Shown here: one piece after another, positions 1-5,750 of the stretch | Layout: every line of letters starts with the position of its first letter | Numbering within the stretch: position 1 is the first letter of the stretch | NCBI GenBank assembly: GCA_947448095.1 | Contig: CANFNN010000168.1 | Coordinates: 1-6,591 of the forward strand | Length of the DNA: 6,591 nucleotides | Direction: 5' to 3' | From: Bacteriovoracaceae bacterium | Lineage (GTDB): Bacteria; Bdellovibrionota; Bacteriovoracia; Bacteriovoracales; Bacteriovoracaceae | Position numbers and translations under genes: made by a program | Notes under the pieces: generated by a model | Database searches by the model: none | The model's input: the letters and a program-made list of their open reading frames with translations, nothing else | What the model was told of the DNA's origin: nothing

Positions 1-184
1 CATTGTGAAATTTGCTGAGAAGGCTGAAGCCTTGGGTCATCTCGAAGGCTTTAGCATCACTGAGACACCCTCCAAGCAGGGTCATTATATTTCTATCAAC
101 GCCCGAAAGCTGATTAAAAGCACTCAAGAAGTTCTGGATGTATACGAACGGATGAGTACTATTAAAGGTATTATCAGTCTCTAA
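1..184 (+). CDS. YbeD/DUF493-family protein, C-terminal part (5' truncated)
   Basis: The first complete codon is at position 2, and 60 residues precede the TAA at 182-184; the start lies off the left edge. The visible part contains a segment like SKQGHYISINA, followed by a helix and a short C-terminal strand. This matches the C-terminal half of the small ACT-like DUF493 family as I remember E. coli YbeD (SSKGNYHSVSITINA, then VETLYEELGKID). Family members are about 90 residues, so about a third is missing. They have a ferredoxin-like fold and a poorly defined, possibly regulatory role. The gene is followed after 10 bp by gpsA, whose Shine-Dalgarno overlaps this stop codon, so the two are probably co-transcribed and translationally coupled. 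Family assignment is by eye from a short fragment. Confidence 0.7.
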   Translation, partial: IVKFAEKAEALGHLEGFSITETPSKQGHYISINARKLIKSTQEVLDVYERMSTIKGIISL

Positions 185-187
185 GGG
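183..187 (+). promoter_or_regulatory. gpsA ribosome binding site overlapping upstream stop
   Basis: AAGGG lies 7 nt before the gpsA ATG at 195, and its first two bases are the end of the TAA stop of the upstream DUF493 gene. This arrangement favours translational coupling of the two genes. It is seen directly; coupling is inferred. Confidence 0.6.
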
Positions 188-194
188 TGATTAA

Positions 195-1223
195 ATGAAG
201 TACAAGACAGCTCTGGTATTGGCCGGTGGGGCGTTCGGAACCTCAATTGGCTTTGTTCTTACTCAAAATTTCAATAAAGTCATCATTAAGGTCAGATCCC
301 AAGAGATCTATGACGAAATTAATCGCGGTGAAAATACCACTTATCTTCCTGGCCAAAAACTTCCCGCTTCTCTCAAAGCGGCTTTAACTTGGGATGAAGT
401 AGAACAAATTAAGCAAGGAGATATTGAACTCATTATCTCTGGTCTTCCCATGGCAGCGATTGATGATTTTTGCCAAACCAATCACGAAGAATTAAAAAAA
501 TTATTAGACACTGGTATTCCTCTCGTGAGTCTTGCGAAAGGAATTGATCATGAAACACTTAAGCTTCCCGATGAAATATTTAGAACGCATTTCGAAGATT
601 ACCGTAAGCAGCTCATGTACTTATCTGGTCCATCATTTGCGAAAGAAATTCTTGATAAACAAATCACGATTGTCTCGATTGCCGGCGAGGATAAGGTAAA
701 TCTCTTAAACGCCTGCGATATGCTCGGAACTGATTTTTTTAAGGCCCTTCCTACGACTGATGTCAAAGGTGTGCTCTTGGGGGGATCCCTGAAAAACGTC
801 ATCGCCATTGCCGGCGGGATCATGGAGGGGCTAGGCTATAACCATAACACCCGGGCTGCTTTGATTACTCGTGGGATTGTTGAGATGCTTCGCTTTGGAA
901 GTTTTTTTGGAGCAAGACCTGAGACTTTCTACGGACCGAGTGGCATGGGGGATTTGATTCTCACCACGACGGGGGAACTATCAAGAAATAAATCTTTTGG
1001 TATTGAGATCGCGAAGGGTAGAAAGCCTGAAGACATTATTCGCGCCTCAAAATCAGTGGTCGAGGGCTATAAGACGGCTAAGGCCGCTCATTTTCTGGCC
1101 GAGAATAAACACATAAATGCGCGCATTTTTACTGGTCTGTATAAAGTCTTATATGAAGGTCATGATCCGAAAGAAGTGATTCAGGCCCTTATGATGCTGC
1201 CACCAAAATTTGAAGACGAATAA
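195..1223 (+). CDS. gpsA: Glycerol-3-phosphate dehydrogenase [NAD(P)+]
   Basis: This cytoplasmic enzyme reduces dihydroxyacetone phosphate to sn-glycerol 3-phosphate with NAD(P)H, supplying the backbone for phospholipid synthesis. The 342-aa length is normal for the family. An N-terminal Rossmann domain has its nucleotide loop at residues 9-16. It is followed by YLPGQKLP (50-57), SLAKGID with the conserved Lys115, and SGPSFAKE (144-151). The C-terminal helical domain has GGSLKNVIAIAGG with the presumed catalytic Lys200, then ALITRG (222-227), GPSGMGDL (247-254) and LSRN (262-265). The start is supported by AAGGG at 183-187, 7 nt upstream, overlapping the preceding stop. One oddity is that the first Gly of the GxGxxG loop is Ala10 (loop reads AGGAFG). 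The stop lies 3 bp from the convergent dsbD stop, and I see no terminator hairpin between them. Confidence 0.96.
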   Translation: MKYKTALVLAGGAFGTSIGFVLTQNFNKVIIKVRSQEIYDEINRGENTTYLPGQKLPASLKAALTWDEVEQIKQGDIELIISGLPMAAIDDFCQTNHEELKKLLDTGIPLVSLAKGIDHETLKLPDEIFRTHFEDYRKQLMYLSGPSFAKEILDKQITIVSIAGEDKVNLLNACDMLGTDFFKALPTTDVKGVLLGGSLKNVIAIAGGIMEGLGYNHNTRAALITRGIVEMLRFGSFFGARPETFYGPSGMGDLILTTTGELSRNKSFGIEIAKGRKPEDIIRASKSVVEGYKTAKAAHFLAENKHINARIFTGLYKVLYEGHDPKEVIQALMMLPPKFEDE

Positions 1224-1226
1224 ATC

Positions 1227-3341
1227 TTAATTAAAAGCCTTTTCAATTTTTCCAAGACTAATCGTTTCACCTAAGAAAACGACTTCGCCGTCTGCCTTTT
1301 GAATAAAGTAGGCAGGCACACCCACGGCCCCGTAGCGTTTGAGGTAATGAGTAATATTGTCGTCACGTTTAGTCCAATCAGCGCGAAGCAGAGTGATGTT
1401 ATTTTTTTTCGCATAGTCTTCAAAGGCGTTTGTTTCGAGCACAAATTTTTTATTCACCTTACAAGTCAGACACCACTCGGCAGTGAAATCCATGAAAACA
1501 AGTTTGCCTTTTTCTTCAGCGAGTTTTGCCTCTGACCAAGCCTTCCACAGACTAGTTTTAGGAATCTCTGAGGCCATGGCCCTGAGTTCAAGATTTTTCA
1601 GGGCAAAAACTGTCTGAGTCAGAGGGATGAGAAAAATCGCTACCAAAAGTAATTTGTGATGAGAGATTTTCTTCATAAAAAAGAAAGCAAAAAACCACAA
1701 TACAAAAATAAGGTTAATCTTCCAGCTAATGACATCAAAATTCACTAGGCTCACAAACACGTCATAGAGCCAAATCACAGTCACAAGAAGTGAGAGTCCC
1801 AGAAAGTATTTTAATTTTTCCATCCAAGCTCCTGGCCTAGGAAAAATTGAAATACTCTTAGGAAATAGCGCCGTTAATAAAAAAGGAAAGGCCAGACCCA
1901 GACCTATAAAAAAGAACATCAAAAAAATGGTTGAGGTGGTGGTGGTAAAGGCAAATGTCAGTGCGGTTCCTAGAAACGGTGCCGAGCAGGGAGTTGAAAG
2001 AATCGTCGTAAGGACTCCGCCAAAAAAATCTCCCACGATTCCTTCTTCAGTTTGGGCGTTTCCCAGTTTTGATCCACCCGGAGTAAAGAATTCAAAAAGA
2101 CCAAAGAGATTAAGACTTAGAATAAAAAGGATCAGCATCATGGAGAAAATAAAAATCGGAGATTGAAGCTGAAAGCCCCATCCGACTTCTTCGCCCGTGG
2201 CCTTGAGGCCTGCTATGAGGCCCGCTAGCACCATAAAGGTCGTGATTACGCCGGCAGTGTAGCTTAAGTTATGGCGCAAGAGCTGCTTTCTTGAATAGTC
2301 CTGATGACGAATCAGGCTGAATAGTTTGAGCGAGATCACGGGTAGTACACAAGGCATGAGGTTTAAAATGAGTCCACCTAAAAACGCCAGGAGCAGGTAG
2401 TGGAAAATATTCATCCCGTGAGAAGATGCTTCTGTCACGGCACCGATTTTATTTGCTGAATCAAGTGGGGTGAGTTTTTTATAGAACTGATCAAGCGTAG
2501 GTGTAGTGAGAGAAAAATCTTTGATCTTCAAAATAACTTTTTGAATTTTAAGGGACCCCGGTGGATTGAATAAAAAAGGTAGCTCATAGTTTTTAGGAAA
2601 ACTTCCTGAAGTAGGTAAAGGTACTACCGGCTCTTGGTATTCCCCGTCCCATTCTATTTCTGTTTTCCCGTAAAGAGTTTCCCCGTCCGCATAAAGGGTT
2701 TCACGTTTGTAACCAAACGGAGGATAAGGAAAGGCCGTCATGAGGTAGAGCTTTCTCGGAAGCTGAGTGTTCTTGATTCCTTTCAGGGAGTAATGAAGAG
2801 TCAGAAGGTTCTGATCTTTTACGCGCGTGAGGGAATACTCAAAATTACTGGGAAGAGTTGCTTCGACCGGAAGATTTTCAAAGGCAGCTTTGAGTTCACT
2901 TTCTGAGTAAGCATTCGTTGTTCGGTTAGAAACAAATAATTGATCGGCCTTAAGACTCAGTTTGGCCTCTCCTGGAATACAGATATCTTTACAGATCAAG
3001 ACAGTGATATCAGCTTCAATTGCTGATTTCACTTCATCAAAGAAAAAGTGCTGAGTTCCTTCGTATCCAATCGTCAGAATATCTCCAGCTTCCAGATGTT
3101 TTTCCGGAGCCGGCCACTCGTAGGTTTTTAAAGAAAGTGGTTTTTTCTCACTTGATAAAAATTTAAAGGATGAGGCAATACCTGCGTCCCCAGGATTTTT
3201 CCAATAGGTATGCCAGCCCTCATCGTGCTTGATGGTGAGGACTAATTTATTTTGAAAGCGCTGAAGCGAAACAGTGGCATGGTCTTCGGCCGCAAATAAA
3301 GAAAATGAAACTAATAAAAAACTGAAAAGAAATTTCAACAT
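1227..3341 (-). CDS. dsbD: Thiol:disulfide interchange protein, DsbD/ScsB type
   Basis: This inner-membrane protein of 704 aa moves electrons from cytoplasmic thioredoxin to periplasmic thiol partners. A signal peptide covers about residues 1-18. The periplasmic N-terminal domain (about 19-300) has GWHTYWKNPGDAG (42-54) and a CKDIC pair, Cys117/Cys121, typical of the ScsB-like rather than the classical E. coli DsbD alpha domain. The membrane core (about 312-581, roughly eight segments) carries MPCVLP (Cys331) and STPCSAP (Cys452). The C-terminal periplasmic thioredoxin-like domain has AEWCLTCK (Cys624/Cys627) and a cis-Pro motif GVPAYF (674-679). These six cysteines are the only ones in the protein. 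At 704 aa it is longer than E. coli DsbD (about 565) because of the larger N-terminal domain. The ATG at 3339-3341 follows AAAGGG, about 5 nt upstream. The gene is divergent from the BtuF-like gene and convergent with gpsA. Confidence 0.93.
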   Translation of the reverse strand: MLKFLFSFLLVSFSLFAAEDHATVSLQRFQNKLVLTIKHDEGWHTYWKNPGDAGIASSFKFLSSEKKPLSLKTYEWPAPEKHLEAGDILTIGYEGTQHFFFDEVKSAIEADITVLICKDICIPGEAKLSLKADQLFVSNRTTNAYSESELKAAFENLPVEATLPSNFEYSLTRVKDQNLLTLHYSLKGIKNTQLPRKLYLMTAFPYPPFGYKRETLYADGETLYGKTEIEWDGEYQEPVVPLPTSGSFPKNYELPFLFNPPGSLKIQKVILKIKDFSLTTPTLDQFYKKLTPLDSANKIGAVTEASSHGMNIFHYLLLAFLGGLILNLMPCVLPVISLKLFSLIRHQDYSRKQLLRHNLSYTAGVITTFMVLAGLIAGLKATGEEVGWGFQLQSPIFIFSMMLILFILSLNLFGLFEFFTPGGSKLGNAQTEEGIVGDFFGGVLTTILSTPCSAPFLGTALTFAFTTTTSTIFLMFFFIGLGLAFPFLLTALFPKSISIFPRPGAWMEKLKYFLGLSLLVTVIWLYDVFVSLVNFDVISWKINLIFVLWFFAFFFMKKISHHKLLLVAIFLIPLTQTVFALKNLELRAMASEIPKTSLWKAWSEAKLAEEKGKLVFMDFTAEWCLTCKVNKKFVLETNAFEDYAKKNNITLLRADWTKRDDNITHYLKRYGAVGVPAYFIQKADGEVVFLGETISLGKIEKAFN

Positions 3342-3350
3342 ACTGACCCT

Positions 3351-3379
3351 TTGTAGAACCTATCCCCTTAAGGCATAAT
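3351..3379 (+). promoter_or_regulatory. Candidate sigma-70-type promoter for the BtuF-like/Hsp20-like pair
   Basis: TTGTAG at 3351-3356 and CATAAT at 3374-3379 are separated by exactly 17 bp, in the 55-bp spacer between two divergent genes. The -10 matches consensus at five of six positions; the -35 is weak. Transcription would begin near 3386, leaving a leader of only about 11 nt that holds the Shine-Dalgarno. I could not pick a convincing promoter for the divergent dsbD in the same spacer. This is prediction from pattern only. Confidence 0.4.
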
Positions 3380-3384
3380 GGAGC

Positions 3385-3390
3385 GGGGGA
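3385..3390 (+). promoter_or_regulatory. Ribosome binding site deciding the ATG start at 3397
   Basis: GGGGGA ends 6 nt before the ATG at 3397. It directly abuts an in-frame TTG at 3391, which would have no spacing, so the ATG is the better start and the protein is 258 aa rather than 260. Confidence 0.6.
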
Positions 3391-3396
3391 TTGAAA

Positions 3397-4173
3397 ATGA
3401 GTTATCCGTCTAAAATTATATGCCTGACTGAAGAAACCGTCGAGACTCTGTACCTATTAGGTCGATCTGACCTTATTGCCGGTGTTAGTAAATTTGTGGA
3501 GCGTCCCCCCGAGGCCAAATTGAATCACCCCATTGTAAGTCAATTTGTTCGCTCGGATATTGAACAAATCCTAAGCCTCATGCCTGATCTGGTCCTGGGC
3601 TTTTCTGACATTCAAAAAGATATTGCTCGCGAGCTCGTGGGTCTTGGGCTGAATGTCTTTGTAACGAATCAGCGCTCACTTCAGGAGATTTTGGATCAGA
3701 TCCTGCTTCTGGGCCGCTTGATTGGTGAGGAAGAGAAGGCGACAAAATTAGTAGTCGAGTTCTCGCGAAAGCTTGAGGACTTTCGCCAAAAATCCAAAGG
3801 CAAAGCTCCGGTTAAAGTCTATTTTGAAGAATGGGATCATCCTCGCCTGAGCTGCATTCAGTGGGTTTCAGAGCTAATTGAGGCGACAGGGGGAGTGAAT
3901 ATCTTTAAGCATAAAACAGGAAGCCTCGCTAAAGAGCGCGCGGTGACGGACGAAGAAGTCGTAGCACTTAACCCGGACGTGATTATTGGGTGCTGGTGTG
4001 GCAAAAAAGTCGAGACCGATTCCTTTGCTAAGCGCCCTGGATACCAGAAAGTGAACGCGATTAGAAATCAGCAAGTCTTTGAAGTCGATCCCGCGATCTT
4101 TCTTCAGCCCGGGCCGGCGCTCTTTGTTGATGGACTTAGTCGGATGTTCTCCCTCTTGACGACTAAAAATTAA
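3397..4173 (+). CDS. BtuF-fold cobalamin/metal-chelate binding protein without signal peptide
   Basis: The 258-aa protein has the two-lobed helical-backbone metal-receptor (periplasmic-binding type III, BtuF/FecB) layout. The N-lobe opens with KIICLTEETVETLYLLG (6-22) and LIAGVSKF (26-33), then has IEQILSLMPDLVLG (55-68), which parallels the usual 'I..l.PDLVl' strand. A linking helix covers about 96-131. The C-lobe has YFEEWDHP (142-149), WVSELIEATGG (156-166), PDVIIGCWCGKK (193-204) and FLQPGPALFVDGL (235-247), features I associate with a cobalamin-binding subgroup. No hydrophobic signal peptide or lipobox precedes the domain with either possible start, so the product should be cytoplasmic. 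No permease or ATPase gene is in view, so a transport role is not supported; ligand and function are unknown. It probably forms an operon with the Hsp20-like gene 17 bp downstream. Confidence 0.82.
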   Translation: MSYPSKIICLTEETVETLYLLGRSDLIAGVSKFVERPPEAKLNHPIVSQFVRSDIEQILSLMPDLVLGFSDIQKDIARELVGLGLNVFVTNQRSLQEILDQILLLGRLIGEEEKATKLVVEFSRKLEDFRQKSKGKAPVKVYFEEWDHPRLSCIQWVSELIEATGGVNIFKHKTGSLAKERAVTDEEVVALNPDVIIGCWCGKKVETDSFAKRPGYQKVNAIRNQQVFEVDPAIFLQPGPALFVDGLSRMFSLLTTKN

Positions 4174-4190
4174 GGATCATATTTAAATCT

Positions 4191-4790
4191 ATGAAACGGA
4201 TGTACGTCACTCTAGGCATTATTCTTATCGCACTTGTTTGGGCCGTGGCGGCGCTTAGCCAAATGGGCTCTTCGCAAGATACGGCAAAATCTCAGGGCTT
4301 TGACCGCATGAAGCGGCGAATGGAGCTGCGTGAAGAGATGCACCGAAGAATTCGCGACAAGCTCATTAATGGCAGAGGTGATGATCAGAATATGTTCAAG
4401 GATCTGGAGCAGGAGTTTGAAGATACCATGTCGGAATCTTTTTCTGGACTCGCGGAGTTCAGTCAGGGCAGTTCTCAGTTTCAGTCTGAGTGGTTAGAAA
4501 CAAAGGCCGGAAGAACTCTGGCCATTACACCTAAAGATCAAAACCAAAAAATCAATATTGATGTGAATGCTCTAGTCATTACCATTAAAGGTGAGTCACA
4601 GGAAAAATCTGCGAATGGAACTTTTTCCTCGGCGTTTTCGAACAGCTTTCCTGTACCTGATGACTGTGATGGAACGAAAGTAAAAATGAATTCAAAAGAC
4701 GGAAAACTTCTGGTTGAAATTCCCTTCAAGGTCTTGAAGCAAGAAGTGAGAAAGCCTCTTCCTGCTTCTAAGGGTGACGTTCAGATTTAA
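4191..4790 (+). CDS. Membrane-anchored or exported Hsp20/alpha-crystallin-domain protein
   Basis: The 199-aa product starts with a short basic stretch and a hydrophobic segment (about 6-22). This is either an uncleaved N-terminal anchor or a signal peptide, so the rest would lie in the periplasm. Residues 36-62 are rich in Arg, Glu and Met and look helical, perhaps coiled-coil. The C-terminal part (about 98-181) has the alternating strands of a small-heat-shock domain: INIDVNALVITIKGES (121-136), then FSSAFSNSFPVPDDCDG (145-161) and KDGKLLVEIPF (169-179), matching the usual 'F.LP..vd...i.a...dGvL.v.iP' ending. Small heat-shock proteins hold unfolding clients, but here location suggests envelope or exported clients (inference). 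No clear C-terminal IxI oligomerisation motif is visible. AAGGA at 4172-4176 is about 14 nt from the ATG, a long gap; ATG at 4200 is a less likely alternative start. Confidence 0.75.
   Translation: MKRMYVTLGIILIALVWAVAALSQMGSSQDTAKSQGFDRMKRRMELREEMHRRIRDKLINGRGDDQNMFKDLEQEFEDTMSESFSGLAEFSQGSSQFQSEWLETKAGRTLAITPKDQNQKINIDVNALVITIKGESQEKSANGTFSSAFSNSFPVPDDCDGTKVKMNSKDGKLLVEIPFKVLKQEVRKPLPASKGDVQI
4736..4768. repeat. Imperfect inverted repeat inside the 3' end of the hsp20-like gene
   Basis: GAAGCAAGAAG (4736-4746) and CTTCCTGCTTC (4758-4768) pair at 10 of 11 positions around an 11-nt loop. No T-tract follows on either strand, so it is not a standard intrinsic terminator. It lies just before two abutting convergent stop codons, where transcripts from both sides must end or overlap. 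It could equally be a chance product of the coding sequence. Confidence 0.35.
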
Positions 4791-5543
4791 TTAATTTTGA
4801 ATACTCTCGGCCATGTGTAAAATCTGGCCATGCAGGTTATTCATCATGGTCGACTTAGTGGTCGAAAATGGTGGGTAGTTAAAAAGGCTGTTGGCCCTGT
4901 GGAGATCAAAAGCGGCCACAATTCCTGAGACAATCATCGTTTCATTCGGGCCAATCTCTTTGGCGTACACGACTGAATAATTGCGATACATTAACTGAGA
5001 AAAATTCGTCATATCTAAAACCATAAACCGCTCACGACCTGTTCCTTTAACTCCTGCGGATTCATCTTTTAAATAATTCACAAGCTGGATTCCTAAAGTA
5101 GTGCTTGAGATTTCTTTGAGCTTAAGGTCAAAGCTTACTTTAAAAGGAATTCCATATGCGTGAACTTTATTAGTCACGCGCCAAGACTCAATATTTTTTT
5201 TGCTGATTGCCACCGAGTTGAGCATCGAAGTGATGTAGGCTGCGTTGTTCATTTTCTCAAATGAAAAACTATCCAGGGGCTTTTTAATAATCAGTGCCAG
5301 CTTAGAAGCAATGACCTGATTGTTATCCGGATAAAGGGCATTCACACGAGGAAGATCAATCAAGCTTAAATTCGTTTTCACAAAGTCATTCGGTGTGAGC
5401 CATTCCATTCCGACTTGAATGCCGCCTGCGCGAATCACGCCGGGGCTAACGGTGAAATCCACACTGGTTTCTTCAGTGGCAGCAAAGGCCAGCTGATTAA
5501 AAATTAACAAGACAGAGATAAGCAGTGCCGATTTAGCTTTCAT
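4791..5543 (-). CDS. Exported protein of unknown function
   Basis: I do not recognise this 250-aa protein. It has a clear signal peptide: basic start, hydrophobic core about 6-19, and likely cleavage after LAFA (residue 21). The mature part is about 229 residues, has no cysteine, shows no later membrane segment, and alternates short strands and helices. Notable stretches are VDFTVSPGVIRAGGIQVG (28-45), YLKDESAGVKGTGRERFMV (157-175) and a C-terminal helix (about 230-248). It should be a soluble periplasmic or outer-membrane-associated protein. The ATG at 5541-5543 is chosen because AAAAGGA lies 8 nt upstream; an in-frame TTG at 5561 would add six residues but lacks its own ribosome site. The stop codon directly abuts that of the convergent hsp20-like gene. 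The upstream region is shared with the divergent lipoprotein gene. Confidence 0.8.
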   Translation of the reverse strand: MKAKSALLISVLLIFNQLAFAATEETSVDFTVSPGVIRAGGIQVGMEWLTPNDFVKTNLSLIDLPRVNALYPDNNQVIASKLALIIKKPLDSFSFEKMNNAAYITSMLNSVAISKKNIESWRVTNKVHAYGIPFKVSFDLKLKEISSTTLGIQLVNYLKDESAGVKGTGRERFMVLDMTNFSQLMYRNYSVVYAKEIGPNETMIVSGIVAAFDLHRANSLFNYPPFSTTKSTMMNNLHGQILHMAESIQN

Positions 5544-5551
5544 AGGGAGAA

Positions 5552-5558
5552 TCCTTTT
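5552..5558 (-). promoter_or_regulatory. Ribosome binding site deciding the start of the exported unknown
   Basis: Read on the minus strand, AAAAGGA sits 8 nt before the ATG at 5543. It lies inside the six codons that a TTG start at 5561 would add, which favours the ATG and gives a well-formed signal peptide. Confidence 0.6.
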
Positions 5559-5621
5559 CAAAAATCGATGCTCTGGAATTTACTCTGAGAGTGAAAATAA
5601 ATCATTAGACACTACTGGAAC

Positions 5622-5648
5622 ATGTAACACTTACATCCCTTGTAAGTG
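5622..5648. promoter_or_regulatory. Overlapping inverted repeats, candidate operator
   Basis: Two palindromes share a middle arm. ATGTAA-CAC-TTACAT spans 5622-5636, and CACTTACA-TCCCT-TGTAAGTG spans 5628-5648, with a perfect 8-bp stem and 5-nt loop. The result is three TGTAA/TTACA half-sites at 5623, 5631 and 5641, the outer two being direct repeats 18 bp apart. There is no T-tract, so a terminator is unlikely. The position, about 80 bp upstream of the exported unknown and about 100 bp upstream of the lipoprotein gene, suits a transcription-factor site. I cannot name the regulator. Confidence 0.45.
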
Positions 5649-5674
5649 ATTGAAATGAAGGAGAGCAGGGGGGG

Positions 5675-5701
5675 CGGCAATTTTTTCTAATGATATTGCC
5701 G
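5675..5701. repeat. Inverted repeat CGGCAAT-N13-ATTGCCG
   Basis: Perfect 7-bp arms at 5675-5681 and 5695-5701 are centred 20 bp apart, about two helical turns, with an AT-rich spacer. The right arm overlaps the candidate sigma-28 -10 element, so a protein bound here would compete with the polymerase. It follows a run of seven G at 5668-5674. It could be an operator or a chance dyad. Confidence 0.35.
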
Positions 5702-5705
5702 ATAA
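5678..5705 (+). promoter_or_regulatory. Candidate sigma-28 (FliA) promoter of the lipoprotein gene
   Basis: GCCGATAA at 5698-5705 is identical to the -10 consensus of the flagellar sigma factor FliA. Upstream, CAATTTTT at 5678-5685 (12-bp spacing) matches five of the eight bases of the TAAAGTTT -35 consensus; shifting by one gives 11-bp spacing and four matches. The start of transcription would fall near 5712, giving a leader of about 40 nt. I found no better sigma-70 promoter in front of this gene. The motif is seen directly; use by FliA is inference. Confidence 0.45.
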
Positions 5706-5740
5706 ATCCGATAGGAAAAGTGTGCGTAAAACCCCTTTTT

Positions 5741-5745
5741 GGAGG
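5741..5745 (+). promoter_or_regulatory. Strong Shine-Dalgarno of the small lipoprotein gene
   Basis: GGAGG lies 5 nt before the ATG at 5751. It is the strongest ribosome binding site in the window and the main support that this short reading frame is translated. Confidence 0.7.
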
Positions 5746-5750
5746 CCTTT

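Noticed and set aside
1402..1409. Run of eight T (A8 on the dsbD coding strand), possible slippage site
   Set aside because: The frame is intact through the whole C-terminal thioredoxin domain and no alternative product is apparent.
1935..1946. Four GGT triplets in a row
   Set aside because: They encode four Thr (ACC) within the membrane core of DsbD; too short to call a repeat expansion.
1299..2906. Several + strand open frames of 78-90 codons antisense to dsbD
   Set aside because: They lie wholly opposite a well-conserved gene, lack ribosome sites and have compositions typical of shadow frames.
5668..5674. Run of seven G, possible phase-variation tract
   Set aside because: It is short, non-coding and not placed between usual -35 and -10 elements; a length change would not switch any visible gene.
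5655..5690. Eleven-codon ATG frame (MKESRGGGNFF) upstream of the lipoprotein gene
   Set aside because: There is no ribosome site, and it lies upstream of the predicted transcription start; nothing suggests an attenuator leader.
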